This document shows, piece by piece, positions 33,276 through 42,969 of a stretch of DNA of 43,470 bases. The notes under the pieces were generated by a model. It saw only the letters and a list, made by a program, of their open reading frames with translations, did no database searches and was not told the DNA's origin. Both the position numbers and the translations under genes were made by a program. Numbering within the stretch: position 1 is the stretch's first letter; the number at the start of each line of letters is the position of its first letter. Source of the stretch: Fidelibacterota bacterium UBA1611 (GTDB taxonomy: Bacteria; Fidelibacterota; Marinisomatia; Marinisomatales; UBA1611); NCBI GenBank assembly GCA_002321855.1, contig DCMX01000250.1, positions 5,692 to 49,161 of the forward strand, read 5' to 3'.

Positions 33276-33628
33276 AATTATTTGGTTATGGTGTTTTAAC
33301 ATCTTTTGGTATCCTTGGATTATGTGCACACTTTTTATCACAATATCAATATGAATTATTCTTTGGGTGGCTTGGGCCTGTTGTGGCCGGCTCAGTCACG
33401 ATTATTTTTGTTGAACAAGCCTCAAAAAAAGATTTGGGGTCAGTCACTAAAACCTTGGCGATCGGGTTCGCGGTAAAAATGGTTTTCTATGGTATTTATA
33501 TATTGATCTTGTTCGAATTTTACTCATTTTATCCCATTCCTTTAATTTGTAGCTTAGCAGGATTCTTTGTTGGGCATCATGCACTGGAAGCAGTTATAGT
33601 CAATAATTTATCCAAGCCTAAAATCTGA
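33272..33628 (+). CDS. atpI: AtpI-like membrane protein
   Basis: A 118-residue protein with four predicted transmembrane helices, in the position normally held by AtpI, between atpZ and atpB. Polar residues (EQASKKDLGS) divide the two halves, as in other AtpI proteins. The family is thought to help assemble the c-ring. Sequence conservation is low, so the call rests on topology and position. It overlaps atpZ by an ATGA. Confidence 0.65.
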   Translation: MKLFGYGVLTSFGILGLCAHFLSQYQYELFFGWLGPVVAGSVTIIFVEQASKKDLGSVTKTLAIGFAVKMVFYGIYILILFEFYSFYPIPLICSLAGFFVGHHALEAVIVNNLSKPKI

Positions 33629-33657
33629 TTTTCTGACGTTATCTAAATGAGAATTTT

Positions 33658-34587
33658 ATGAGTATTTCTGACGCTGAGCATGGTTCCGAAAGTGTAATGG
33701 AACAAGTGGGGCCCAATATCATTCACCACGTTTCGAATTCTGACATTTCCCATCCTATTATTCACCTTCCTACTATCTCAGGTATTGATTTTTCTGTTAC
33801 GAAACATGTGTTAATGTTATGGCTGGTCTCATTTTTAGTGGGAGTTGCTGTGATAGTACCCGTAAGAAGATTTTTATCAGGTGATCGGTCCGTTCCGACC
33901 GGCTGGATGAATGCACTGGAAATTACTATTCAATTTATACGGGACTCGATCGTTAAACCCAATGTGGGTCCCAAATGGGTCATGACATGGACACCACTGG
34001 TTCTGACGTTCTTCTTTTTTATTTTATTCGCGAATGGTATTGGAATGATACCGATCTTTGATGTTTTAGGTGCATTTAACCGTTTTATCCTGAATGTCCC
34101 TGCTTCTGATTCCCATAATTTTATCAATGGAATACTCCATGGTGGTGTTACCGCCACCGGTAATTTCAATGTAACAGCAGGGTTAGCAACAATCACATTT
34201 TTTTCAATTATAATAGCTGGCACAATGGCTCACGGATTCATCAATCACTGGAAAAATTTGGCTCCTCCGGGTTTACCTTGGCCCGTTTACATCATTTTGA
34301 TCCCAATTGAGGTCATGGGGTTATTTGTAAAACCTTTCGCACTTACAATGCGTCTGGCTGCAAATATGACCGGTGGTCATATTGCGCTACTTGCACTTTT
34401 ATCTCTCATGCCCATTTTTGGCGAAATGTTTCATAGCACAGTTGCAGGATTTGGTGTGGCATTTGTCTCTGTTCCTATCGCTGTTGCTATTTCGGCACTT
34501 GAAATCATTGTCGTTCTGGTTCAGGCATATGTATTCACTTTACTAACAGCTGTGTTTGTTGGAATGGCGATCAATGTTCATCATTAA
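33658..34587 (+). CDS. atpB: ATP synthase F0 subunit a
   Basis: A 309-residue stator subunit with proton half-channels. The polar N-terminal ~45 residues are longer than in E. coli; about six helices follow. The essential Arg is in FALTMRLAANMTGGHIALL. The penultimate helix carries EIIVVLVQAYVFTLLTAVFV, with the usual Gln. It begins the full atpBEFHAGDC set on the plus strand. Confidence 0.97.
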   Translation: MSISDAEHGSESVMEQVGPNIIHHVSNSDISHPIIHLPTISGIDFSVTKHVLMLWLVSFLVGVAVIVPVRRFLSGDRSVPTGWMNALEITIQFIRDSIVKPNVGPKWVMTWTPLVLTFFFFILFANGIGMIPIFDVLGAFNRFILNVPASDSHNFINGILHGGVTATGNFNVTAGLATITFFSIIIAGTMAHGFINHWKNLAPPGLPWPVYIILIPIEVMGLFVKPFALTMRLAANMTGGHIALLALLSLMPIFGEMFHSTVAGFGVAFVSVPIAVAISALEIIVVLVQAYVFTLLTAVFVGMAINVHH

Positions 34588-34603
34588 AAAAAGGATATAA
34601 ACA

Positions 34604-34834
34604 ATGGAATCAGCAACTGTATTTGTACCAGTAGGATTAGGTCTGACGGTAATTGGGGCTGGATTAGGGATAGGTCGTTTCGCGGCGTCTGCAGCGGAGA
34701 GTATTGCCCGACAGCCAGAGGCCGCTGACAAGATCACTGGTGCTGTGAACTTGCCCCTCTTTCTTCTTGAAGGTGTTGCAATCCTTGCAGAAGTGTTCAT
34801 TTTCTTACAACTTATTCTGCCGCCACCTAGCTAA
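34604..34834 (+). CDS. atpE: ATP synthase F0 subunit c
   Basis: A 76-residue hairpin that forms the rotor ring. The Gly-rich first helix (GLGLTVIGAGLGIGRFAASA) is followed by the polar loop ARQPEA. In the second helix the ion-carrying Glu is in PLFLLEGVAILAEV. The Na+ ligand positions known from Ilyobacter (Gln32 and the Ser after the Glu) are Ile and Gly here, so proton coupling is expected. Extra Glu residues (AESIARQ and ILAEV) are noted. Confidence 0.96.
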   Translation: MESATVFVPVGLGLTVIGAGLGIGRFAASAAESIARQPEAADKITGAVNLPLFLLEGVAILAEVFIFLQLILPPPS

Positions 34835-34840
34835 GAAATC

Positions 34841-35416
34841 ATGGATCAATTCTGGGTTATTCCCGGAAGCGAAGACCTGCATGAGTCCACAGAGACTCAG
34901 GAAGGGTCAGGTGCTCCAAACCCTTTAGTTCGATTAGATCCGGGTCTGTTCATTTGGACGATCCTTACGTTTCTGATTCTTTTCTTTGTGTTGTCAAAGT
35001 ACGCGTGGAGACCATTGCTCGCAGCATTAGAATCCCGGGAGAAGACTATCAGATCTTCTTTGGAAGACGCTGAAAAGGCCAAGCAGGAATTAGAACGTCT
35101 CAATGCTGAAACTGAAACCATCATCTCTGAAGCCAGGTCTGAAGCCCAATCTATTCGTTTAGAAGCAAAATCTGCCGGTGAAAAGGTCAAAGCAGACATC
35201 ATCGCCCAAGCTGGAAAAGATGCAAAAAAACTTCTAGATGAAAATGAAAAACAGATCCAGGTTGAAAAAGATAGAGCAATCAATGAGATTCGTCAGGAAG
35301 TTGTAGGCCTGACCTTAACCGTAGCTGAAAGAGTCATCAGGAAGAATCTGTCCAAAGAAGATAACCAAAAACTCATTGAAGGCTCATTAAAGACCCTGAA
35401 AGGTTATGATGCATAG
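34841..35416 (+). CDS. atpF: ATP synthase F0 subunit b
   Basis: A 191-residue peripheral-stalk subunit. A polar N-terminal leader of about 32 residues precedes one transmembrane helix (DPGLFIWTILTFLILFFVLS). A long charged coiled coil follows (residues 65-165, rich in Glu, Lys and Ala). The C-terminus binds subunit delta. The leader is somewhat long for the family, but no better in-frame start exists. The gene overlaps atpH by 11 bases. Confidence 0.95.
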   Translation: MDQFWVIPGSEDLHESTETQEGSGAPNPLVRLDPGLFIWTILTFLILFFVLSKYAWRPLLAALESREKTIRSSLEDAEKAKQELERLNAETETIISEARSEAQSIRLEAKSAGEKVKADIIAQAGKDAKKLLDENEKQIQVEKDRAINEIRQEVVGLTLTVAERVIRKNLSKEDNQKLIEGSLKTLKGYDA

Positions 35417-35945
35417 ACATACTACAAAGCATCTTACCGAAGCACTCTACTCGGTATCAGAATCGAACAATGTTTTGGATGCTGTGCATAGCGCTCTAAA
35501 AACCTTGAATAAACTGGTACGGGAAAATAATCAATTTCGTGCTTTCATTCAGTCAAAGAGGATAACAGGTGCAGATAAAGCAAAGATCTTAAACACTGTT
35601 TTGGGTGAATTTGGTCAGCCACTGGTCGCTGAATTGGTTTCTCATTTGGAAGGGAGGCAAGCATCACAGCAATTGCAAGATGTTACAAATCTTTTCGATC
35701 ACAGGTATAAAGTAGGAAAAAATATTGTGTCTGTAGAAGGAACGGTCGCCAGTGAATTGGATGAATCTGAAATTGCGTCCTTAAAATCTTCGTTGAACTC
35801 TGCTCTTGGGAAGAACATAGATTTATCTCTTAAGGTTGATGAATCCTTGGTTGGGGGAATAAGACTTAGGATCGAAAATACATTCTTGGATGCAACTATA
35901 CAGAATCAATTAAACAGACTCAAGCAGGAGTTGCTGCAACCATAA
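35406..35945 (+). CDS. atpH: ATP synthase F1 subunit delta
   Basis: A 179-residue connector between the peripheral stalk and the alpha-beta head. The N-terminal six-helix bundle covers residues 1-105. The C-terminal segment holds the conserved motif ESLVGGIRLRIENTFLDATI, typical of delta/OSCP. It overlaps atpF and precedes atpA by 14 bases, the usual order. Confidence 0.95.
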   Translation: MMHRHTTKHLTEALYSVSESNNVLDAVHSALKTLNKLVRENNQFRAFIQSKRITGADKAKILNTVLGEFGQPLVAELVSHLEGRQASQQLQDVTNLFDHRYKVGKNIVSVEGTVASELDESEIASLKSSLNSALGKNIDLSLKVDESLVGGIRLRIENTFLDATIQNQLNRLKQELLQP

Positions 35946-35959
35946 AATAATAGGATATC

Positions 35960-37483
35960 ATGGAAATACATACTGATCAATTAACCCAGTTACTTCGCGA
36001 ACAGATAGAAAAATTCGATGGTTCAGTTGATGTGTCAGAGGTCGGGGAAGTTATTGCAGTAGGTGACGGTGTTGCCCGTGTCTCTGGTTTGGAAAATGTT
36101 ATGAGTTCAGAACTTGTTGAATTGCCAAACGGGGTTTTTGGGATGGCTTTGAACCTGGAAGAAGACAATGTTGGTTTGGTTCTTTTCGGCGAAAGTTCTC
36201 TTGTAAAGGAAGGTGACCTTGCCAAACGGACAGAACGAATTGTAGAAATTCCTGTTGGGGAAGCAATGCTAGGCCGAATTGTAAACCCATTGGGACAGCC
36301 CGTAGATGGTAAAGGAGAGATTAAAACAGATCAATCACTCCCTGTAGAGCGGAAAGCACTGGGTGTACTTCAGCGGCAACCTGTAAAAGAACCATTGCAA
36401 ACAGGTCTTAAATCAATCGATTCAATGACCCCAATAGGACGCGGACAACGTGAATTGATCATTGGTGATCGCCAGACAGGTAAAACAGCTATTGCAATAG
36501 ATACGATGATCAATCAGCAATACACCCATAAAACGGATAAACCTGTATACTGTATCTATGTTGCTATAGGACAAAAAGCATCCACGGTTACACAGGTTGT
36601 AGCCGAGTTAGAAAAAACCGGTGCAATGGAATACACAACGGTTGTTACAGCTAATGCATCTGATCCAGCACCGATGCAATACATTGCTCCTTATTCAGGA
36701 GCGTCCATAGGTGAGTATTTTAGGGATAACGGGAAACATGCACTGATAATCTATGATGATCTAACGAAGCAGGCTCAGGCTTATCGCCAGATGTCGCTAT
36801 TACTACGTCGTCCACCGGGAAGAGAAGCATATCCCGGAGACGTATTTTATTTGCATTCTCGTTTATTAGAGCGTGCCAGTAAACTGTCCGATGATCTTGG
36901 TGCAGGCTCGCTCACAGCATTGCCGATCATTGAGACCCAGGAAGGTGATGTTTCGGCCTACATTCCCACAAATGTCATTTCTATTACAGATGGACAAATC
37001 TTTTTGGAGACAAATCTTTTCAATGCAGGTATTCGGCCCGCTGTAGATGTTGGTATATCCGTTTCTCGAGTCGGTGGGAATGCCCAGATCAAGGCCATGA
37101 AAAGCATTGCTGGGATGTTACGTCTTGATCTGGCCCAGTTCCGTGAACTTGAAGCCTTTTCAAAATTTGGTTCTGATCTGGATAAAGCAACTCTGGCGCA
37201 ATTAGCTCGTGGAAGGGCAATGGTCGAAGTACTGAAACAAAATCAGTATGTTCCAATGTCTGTGGAAAATCAGGTGGCCATTATTTTCGCAGGCTCCGAA
37301 GGATTTTTAGATGATATACCTGTGGAAAAGGTTGGTGAATTCGAAACTGGTTTACTTGAATATTTAGAATCCAACTATGTTACAGTGTTGGACTCAATCC
37401 GACAAACCGGTGAATTAAGTGAAGAGAAAAGGGATGAACTCAAAAAAGCAACTGACGAATTCAAGAAAGGATTTGTATCCTAA
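35960..37483 (+). CDS. atpA: ATP synthase F1 subunit alpha
   Basis: A 507-residue non-catalytic nucleotide-binding subunit. Walker A is GDRQTGKTA, and the hinge/lid region is PGREAYPGDVFYLHSRLLERA. The adenine-contact block is VGISVSRVGGNAQIKAMKS. Length and domain order (beta-barrel, nucleotide fold, helical bundle) are normal. The atpG start follows immediately after the stop. Confidence 0.98.
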   Translation: MEIHTDQLTQLLREQIEKFDGSVDVSEVGEVIAVGDGVARVSGLENVMSSELVELPNGVFGMALNLEEDNVGLVLFGESSLVKEGDLAKRTERIVEIPVGEAMLGRIVNPLGQPVDGKGEIKTDQSLPVERKALGVLQRQPVKEPLQTGLKSIDSMTPIGRGQRELIIGDRQTGKTAIAIDTMINQQYTHKTDKPVYCIYVAIGQKASTVTQVVAELEKTGAMEYTTVVTANASDPAPMQYIAPYSGASIGEYFRDNGKHALIIYDDLTKQAQAYRQMSLLLRRPPGREAYPGDVFYLHSRLLERASKLSDDLGAGSLTALPIIETQEGDVSAYIPTNVISITDGQIFLETNLFNAGIRPAVDVGISVSRVGGNAQIKAMKSIAGMLRLDLAQFRELEAFSKFGSDLDKATLAQLARGRAMVEVLKQNQYVPMSVENQVAIIFAGSEGFLDDIPVEKVGEFETGLLEYLESNYVTVLDSIRQTGELSEEKRDELKKATDEFKKGFVS

Positions 37484-38338
37484 GTGGCAAACCTGAAAGA
37501 TATCCGAGACCGAATTAAATCGGTTAAATCAATTCAGCAGGTTACCAGTGCTATGAGAATGGTCGCTGCAGCAAAATTACGTCGTGCCCAGGAGCGAATG
37601 GAGCAAGCCCGCCCTTACGAACAACGATTGCAGGAGGTTATAAATAATTTATTACCTGATGTAAACCAAGATATGCTTGACCTACTCCAGGTCCGGGAAG
37701 TAAAACGTGTCGGATATTTAATTGTGACATCAGACCGGGGACTCGCAGGCGCATTTAACACCAACGTCATTAAAAAGGTGGAATCTGAGATTGAAGAGAT
37801 TGGTAAGAAAAACACTGATCTTTTTTGCATTGGCAGGAAAGGAAGAGACCATTTTAAAAAAAGAGATTACTCTGTAGTTCTTGAGTATGTGGAATTTTGG
37901 AATGAGTTAGATTTTCCCCATGCCGTAACATTTGGAGAAAGTATTATCAGCCATTTTCTTTCGGGCCAAGTAGATGAAATTAGGGTTGTGTACAATTGGT
38001 TCAAGAATCTGGGCATGCAGGAACTGAGGGTTGAGAAATTACTTCCCCTTTATTACGAGGGTGACAAAAATCACTTTGGGGACCATATCTATGAGCCAAG
38101 TAAAAAAGAAATTGTAGAGTCACTCATTCCTCGGCACCTGAATGTAGAAATGTGGAAATATTTACTGGAGTCATTTGCTTCAGAAATGGCAGCACGGATG
38201 GTTGCCATGGAAAATGCAACTGAAAATGCAGGTGAGATGATACAATCTCTGCAATTGCAATTTAATAAGGCACGTCAGGCATCGATAACCACTGAAATGC
38301 TTGAAATTGTCGGTGGTGCAGAGGCATTGGCAAAATAG
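37484..38338 (+). CDS. atpG: ATP synthase F1 subunit gamma
   Basis: A 284-residue central shaft starting at GTG directly after the atpA stop. The N-terminal helix has the conserved IKSVKSIQQVTSAMRMVAAA, and the C-terminal helix has ATENAGEMIQSLQLQFNKAR followed by QASITTEMLEIVGGAEAL. The middle Rossmann-like domain contains TSDRGLAGAFN. All family landmarks are present. Confidence 0.97.
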   Translation: MANLKDIRDRIKSVKSIQQVTSAMRMVAAAKLRRAQERMEQARPYEQRLQEVINNLLPDVNQDMLDLLQVREVKRVGYLIVTSDRGLAGAFNTNVIKKVESEIEEIGKKNTDLFCIGRKGRDHFKKRDYSVVLEYVEFWNELDFPHAVTFGESIISHFLSGQVDEIRVVYNWFKNLGMQELRVEKLLPLYYEGDKNHFGDHIYEPSKKEIVESLIPRHLNVEMWKYLLESFASEMAARMVAMENATENAGEMIQSLQLQFNKARQASITTEMLEIVGGAEALAK

Positions 38339-38356
38339 TCTGGAAGAAGGGATCTT

Positions 38357-39754
38357 ATGGCAGCAGAAGGAAGAATTTCACAAATAAAAAGTGTGGTCAT
38401 TGATGTTTTATTTGAAGATGGCCACCTTCCTGAAATTATGAATGCCTTGGAGCTTACCCGGGATGATGGTAGTAAAATCGTACTGGAAGTTGCTCAACAC
38501 TTGGGAGAGTCCACTATACGTGCGGTGGCTATGGACTCGACAGATGGACTTCAACGTGGACACAAGGTTGTTGATACGGGTAGACCAATATCGGTTCCCG
38601 TTGGAAAAAATACTTTAGGACGAATGTTTGACGTTTTGGGAGAGCCCATTGATAACAAGCCAGCTCCGGAAGTGGAAAAACGTTTGCCCATTCATCGAGA
38701 ACCACCAAAACAGGAGGATCTCACTACTTCTGCTGAGATGCTTGTTACTGGACTTAAGGTTGTGGACCTGATGGAGCCTTATACCAAGGGCGGTAAAACG
38801 GGATTGTTTGGCGGTGCTGGTGTAGGCAAGACGGTTCTGATCCAGGAATTGATCCATAACATTGCTACTGAACATGGTGGTTATTCCGTCTTTGCCGGTG
38901 TTGGTGAACGGACCCGAGAAGGGAATGACCTCTACCGAGAAATGACTGAATCTGGTGTTATCAAAAAAACCACCATGGTCTTTGGACAAATGAATGAACC
39001 ACCAGGGGCAAGACTCCGAGTGGGTCTTTCTGGCCTGACCATGGCAGAATATTTTCGTGATGAAGAAGGTCGCGATGTGCTCTTGTTCATTGATAATATT
39101 TTCCGTTTTACTCAGGCTGGTTCGGAAGTGTCGGCACTATTGGGCAGAATGCCCTCAGCTGTGGGCTACCAACCCACATTAGGTACGGAGATGGGAACCT
39201 TACAGGAGCGTATTACCTCAACCAAGAAGGGATCTGTAACTTCGGTACAGGCAATTTATGTACCGGCCGATGATCTGACTGACCCAGCACCTGCAACTGC
39301 TTTTGCCCATTTGGATGCGACAACTGTGCTGGAGCGGAAAATTGCGGAATTGGGTATTTACCCGGCCATTGATCCTCTTGCTTCAACTTCCCGGATTCTT
39401 GACCCTCGGGTGATTGGAGATCGCCATTACCGCGTTGCCAGAAATGTCCAGGAAGTTCTCCAAAAATATAAGGAGTTACAGGACATTATCGCGATTCTTG
39501 GTATGGATGAACTTTCCGATGAAGATAAACTTGTGGTCCACCGTGCGCGTAGAATTCAGAAGTTCATGTCACAGCCATTTTCTGTGGCCGAGCAATTTAC
39601 CGGGACTCCAGGACGTTATGTCAGTCTGGAAGACACTGTTTCTGGGTTTGAAGGTATCCTGAATGGAGAAGTGGACGAATTGCCAGAAAATGCATTTGCT
39701 TACGTAGGTAATGTGGATGAAGCAGTTGAGAAACATAAGAAGTCTGCCGCTTGA
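38357..39754 (+). CDS. atpD: ATP synthase F1 subunit beta
   Basis: A 465-residue catalytic subunit. Walker A is GGAGVGKTV, the catalytic Glu is in FAGVGERTREGNDLY, and Walker B is DVLLFIDNIFRFTQAGSEVS. The DELSEED-type motif appears as MDELSDEDK. An AAGG-type ribosome-binding site precedes the ATG. The stop overlaps the start of atpC (ATGATGA). Confidence 0.98.
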   Translation: MAAEGRISQIKSVVIDVLFEDGHLPEIMNALELTRDDGSKIVLEVAQHLGESTIRAVAMDSTDGLQRGHKVVDTGRPISVPVGKNTLGRMFDVLGEPIDNKPAPEVEKRLPIHREPPKQEDLTTSAEMLVTGLKVVDLMEPYTKGGKTGLFGGAGVGKTVLIQELIHNIATEHGGYSVFAGVGERTREGNDLYREMTESGVIKKTTMVFGQMNEPPGARLRVGLSGLTMAEYFRDEEGRDVLLFIDNIFRFTQAGSEVSALLGRMPSAVGYQPTLGTEMGTLQERITSTKKGSVTSVQAIYVPADDLTDPAPATAFAHLDATTVLERKIAELGIYPAIDPLASTSRILDPRVIGDRHYRVARNVQEVLQKYKELQDIIAILGMDELSDEDKLVVHRARRIQKFMSQPFSVAEQFTGTPGRYVSLEDTVSGFEGILNGEVDELPENAFAYVGNVDEAVEKHKKSAA

Positions 39755-40152
39755 TGAACACCATTCAGCTAGAGATCGTTACCCCGACCCATGTATTAGA
39801 TGAAGGTCAGGTCAGTTATGTTCGCTGTCCTGGGATTGATGGATCATTTGGTGTTATGGCAAACCACATTGAAGGAATTATTGCCCTTGATGTTGGAGAG
39901 GTCAAAGTAAGAAAAGATAGTCAGGACGAATACCTTGCTATCAGTGGCGGGTATGCAGAGATCATGGAAGATAGACTAGAACTTTTGGTTGAGTCGGTTG
40001 AAAAATCCAGTGAAATTAATGCAGAAAGAGCAAAAATGTCTATGGAACGTGCCAGAACACGTAAATCAGAACAAGACCCTGAACTAAATGAAGTAAGAAT
40101 AAAAGCTTCACTTTCACGGGCATTGAACCGGTTACGGGTTTCAAAAAGATAA
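39751..40152 (+). CDS. atpC: ATP synthase F1 subunit epsilon
   Basis: A 133-residue regulator at the foot of the rotor. The N-terminal beta-sandwich contains QVSYVRCPGIDGSFGVMANH. The C-terminal helical hairpin (AERAKMSMERARTRKSEQDP) can inhibit ATP hydrolysis. Either of two adjacent ATGs (39751 or 39754) could start it. It is the last atp gene; a terminator follows at 40174. Confidence 0.95.
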   Translation: MMNTIQLEIVTPTHVLDEGQVSYVRCPGIDGSFGVMANHIEGIIALDVGEVKVRKDSQDEYLAISGGYAEIMEDRLELLVESVEKSSEINAERAKMSMERARTRKSEQDPELNEVRIKASLSRALNRLRVSKR

Positions 40153-40173
40153 ACCACATTTCCAACTGAATTC

Positions 40174-40208
40174 AAAAAAACCGCCCGTAATTTCGGAGCG
40201 GTTTTTTT
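40174..40208 (+). terminator. Rho-independent terminator after atpC
   Basis: AAAAAAACCGC with its complement GCGGTTTTTTT, and an inner CCGtaatttCGG hairpin. It lies between atpC and aspS, and its A/T flanks would let it act in both directions. Confidence 0.93.
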
Positions 40209-40228
40209 ATGCCTTTACTGAATTAAAT

Positions 40229-41986
40229 ATGTTTAAGCGAACACATACCTGTGGGGAACTCCGAAAATCCAACTTAGGGGAAGCAGTATCCTTAAATGGA
40301 TGGGTCAATACAGTTAGATTACACGGACAGGTTATCTTTGTGGATCTTCGCGATCGCTATGGAAAAACACAGATCGTATTTGATGCAGATTCCTTTTCAG
40401 GCAAATTCGGAGCAGTAAAAAAATTGTCCATGGAAGACGTGCTTTCTATTCAGGGAACCGTTAGAGATCGGGCTAAATCGGCTGCTAATTCGAGACTGGA
40501 AACAGGAGAGATAGAAGTACTTATTTCTGATTATACCATTCTTAACGAATCAGCACCTCTTCCCTTTGTATTAAATGACAGGGAAAATGCTGAAGAAACC
40601 CTTCGATTGAAATATCGATATCTTGAACTCAGAATGGAGGAACTTCAGCGCAACATTTTGACACGCCATAACACTTATCAGGTAACCCGGAAATTTTTAT
40701 CTGAACATGAGTTTGTTGAAGTGGAAACACCGGTTCTGATGAAATCCACTCCGGAAGGTGCACGGGATTACTTGGTGCCCAGCAGGATACATAATGGCAA
40801 ATTCTATGCACTGCCCCAGTCACCCCAGATTTATAAACAGATCCTGATGATTTCAGGATACGATCGCTACTTCCAGATCGTTAAATGTTTTCGGGATGAA
40901 GACCTTCGAGCAGATCGTCAACCGGAATTCACCCAGATCGATATTGAAATGTCATTTGTGGATGAAGATGATGTTTTTTTTCATATGGAGGGCCTAATCC
41001 GCCATATTTTCAAATCGGTAAGGAATATTGATCTTCCTGATCCTTTTCCCCGTTTGACATATAGGGAAGCTATGGAAACTTATGGGTCTGATAAACCTGA
41101 CCTTCGTTATGAGATGAAACTGCAGGATGTAAAAGAATTCACAGACTTGTCTGAATTCAACACCTTTAAATCTGCTGAAAAAGTGAAGGGACTCGTGGTT
41201 GAAGGTGGTGCAAAATATTCTAGGAAGATCATTGAAGAATTGATTGATCATGTAAAGAAATACAAGGCCAAAGGGCTGGCCTGGATGAAAAGTGAAGATG
41301 GGGCGCTTACCAGCGGCATCTCCAAGTTTTTCTCCGGTGAGTTACAGCAGTCTATGTGCGAAAAATTGGGTTTGCATAATGGGGATATTTTATTTATGAT
41401 TGGTGATAATCCATCTGTTACCCTGAGTGCTCTAGGGCATCTCCGGGTTGAAATAGCCAGGCGAGAAGCTCTGGCCAACACGAATGAATTCAACCCCCTT
41501 TGGGTAACAGAATTTCCCATGTTCGATTATGATGAAAAAGCAAAACGGTTCATTGCAATGCACCATCCTTTTACCGCACCGAGGGATGAAGACGTTGAAA
41601 CATTAGACTCAGATCCGTCCAATGCCTTAAGCCGTGGATATGATTTAACCATGAACGGCTGCGAAATTGCCGGCGGTTCGATTCGAATTCATTCACCAGC
41701 ATTACAGCGAAAGGTCTTTTCTTTACTTGGACTAAGCCATGGGGAAGCAGTAGAAAAATTTGGATTTTTAGTAGAAGCACTAACGTATGGTGCACCGCCC
41801 CATGGCGGTATTGCTTTTGGATTCGACAGATTAGTGATGTTGCTGGCAGGGACTGAAAATATTCGAGATGTGATTGCATTTCCGAAAACCACATCGGCAA
41901 CATCCATTATGGATGAAAGTCCAAATTCTGTAAGTGAAGCACAGTTGAACGAACTGGGAATTATAATAAAAGAAACTGAAGAATGA
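40229..41986 (+). CDS. aspS: Aspartyl-tRNA synthetase
   Basis: A 585-residue class II synthetase of the bacterial type. The N-terminal OB-fold binds the anticodon (GWVNTVRLHGQVIFVDLRDR). Motif 2 is CFRDEDLRADRQPEFTQIDI. The GAD insertion domain lies at about residues 285-420. Motif 3 is GGIAFGFDRLVMLL. The flipping-loop and Asp-recognition segment LPQSPQIYKQ is present. Length matches bacterial AspRS. It starts 20 bases after the atp terminator, so it is probably transcribed separately. Confidence 0.97.
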   Translation: MFKRTHTCGELRKSNLGEAVSLNGWVNTVRLHGQVIFVDLRDRYGKTQIVFDADSFSGKFGAVKKLSMEDVLSIQGTVRDRAKSAANSRLETGEIEVLISDYTILNESAPLPFVLNDRENAEETLRLKYRYLELRMEELQRNILTRHNTYQVTRKFLSEHEFVEVETPVLMKSTPEGARDYLVPSRIHNGKFYALPQSPQIYKQILMISGYDRYFQIVKCFRDEDLRADRQPEFTQIDIEMSFVDEDDVFFHMEGLIRHIFKSVRNIDLPDPFPRLTYREAMETYGSDKPDLRYEMKLQDVKEFTDLSEFNTFKSAEKVKGLVVEGGAKYSRKIIEELIDHVKKYKAKGLAWMKSEDGALTSGISKFFSGELQQSMCEKLGLHNGDILFMIGDNPSVTLSALGHLRVEIARREALANTNEFNPLWVTEFPMFDYDEKAKRFIAMHHPFTAPRDEDVETLDSDPSNALSRGYDLTMNGCEIAGGSIRIHSPALQRKVFSLLGLSHGEAVEKFGFLVEALTYGAPPHGGIAFGFDRLVMLLAGTENIRDVIAFPKTTSATSIMDESPNSVSEAQLNELGIIIKETEE

Positions 41987-42016
41987 TTAATATTTAAAGT
42001 AGGATTTATTTTATTT

Positions 42017-42104
42017 GAACAAAATTATTCACTTTAAGGGGAATTATATAAATTCCGTTTGAATCGTTGGATTCGTCATATTTGTGAAGAAAGTAATTTT
42101 GTTC
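42017..42104. repeat. Three-arm inverted-repeat element downstream of aspS
   Basis: Outer arms GAACAAAATTA (42017-42027) and TAATTTTGTTC (42094-42104) pair perfectly. They extend through TTCAC/GTGAA past a five-base bulge. Inside are two hairpins: GGAATT-atata-AATTCC (42040-42056) and GAATC-gttg-GATTC (42061-42074). The whole can fold like a cloverleaf. The surrounding 41987-42198 otherwise shows no gene I can support; a 62-codon minus-strand ORF covers it but looks incidental. Confidence 0.6.
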
Positions 42105-42198
42105 TATTTGATTAAAGAGATGAAATCCATGCCTTTTATAAATTAATGTGTTTCTGATGACAGGATAGAAAAAATCGCAATTATTAGAATGCAATTCT

Positions 42199-42906
42199 TC
42201 ATTTTATTTTTGATTTTACCAAAACTAAAAATGCGGAGGAGGAAAGCCCAACAGCACTGAAGATCATACACATCACCAGGATCTGGTACCGAACCGCAAT
42301 CAGTGGTGACACACCGGACAGGATTTGCCCGGTCATCATCCCTGGCAGGGAAACAAGTCCAACTGCAAACAGGGAATTGGTGATGGGGATTAGAGCCGCT
42401 CTCAAGGCGATGCCTCGAGCTTTGGAATAATCCACATCCCTATCCATCTCTGCCTTCAGGCGCTCGGCTGCCAGGCTGACGCCATTCATGGAACTGGCGA
42501 AAATCATCCCAGCTAGGGGAATCATATAGCGCGGCAAATACCAGGGGCTCAGATTAAGCACTACCTGTGTTACCAGAAATAGGGTAATACCTCCGCCAAT
42601 CAAGATGGCGATCAAAGCAAACTGATAAAATTTTATCCTGTTTTCCTGGATAGTGCGTAAGGCGATCCAACTGGCGGCAAAAACCATCACTGATAAAACT
42701 ACAATTGTGATAGATGCACTGTTGGATTCAAAAATATAGGTAAGGAAGTATCCGATCAACAACAATTGGATTAGCATCCGGACAACAGCGTAAATTGTAT
42801 TCTGCCAGTTCAAGGACCATGCGTGCAGGATGCCGATAACCACTGCGACCGGTATGAAGACCAGCAACAAAGTGGTAAAAGGTATTATAGTTACAGATTC
42901 GTTCAT
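42199..42906 (-). CDS. UPF0014/FetB-like ABC-type permease
   Basis: A 235-residue membrane protein with about seven helices, matching the UPF0014 family (YbbM/FetB, ALS3-like). Typical segments are WQNTIYAVVRMLIQLLLIGY, then PLAGMIFASSMNGVSLAAER and GLVSLPGMMTGQILSGVSP. In E. coli FetB works with the ATPase FetA (YbbL) in metal export. No ATPase gene is adjacent here; it might lie elsewhere or be missing. The start is 64 bases downstream of an attC-like site on the same strand, so this gene sits where the next integron cassette would begin. Confidence 0.88.
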   Translation of the reverse strand: MNESVTIIPFTTLLLVFIPVAVVIGILHAWSLNWQNTIYAVVRMLIQLLLIGYFLTYIFESNSASITIVVLSVMVFAASWIALRTIQENRIKFYQFALIAILIGGGITLFLVTQVVLNLSPWYLPRYMIPLAGMIFASSMNGVSLAAERLKAEMDRDVDYSKARGIALRAALIPITNSLFAVGLVSLPGMMTGQILSGVSPLIAVRYQILVMCMIFSAVGLSSSAFLVLVKSKIK

Positions 42907-42969
42907 GACAGGTTAATTTGCTAGAATTTTATATAATATTACTCTGAAGTGATATGTATTTATTATTAT

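Noticed and set aside
42006..42194. 62-codon minus-strand ORF between aspS and the permease
   Set aside because: It coincides with the inverted-repeat element, has no ribosome-binding site and matches no family I know, so it is probably incidental.
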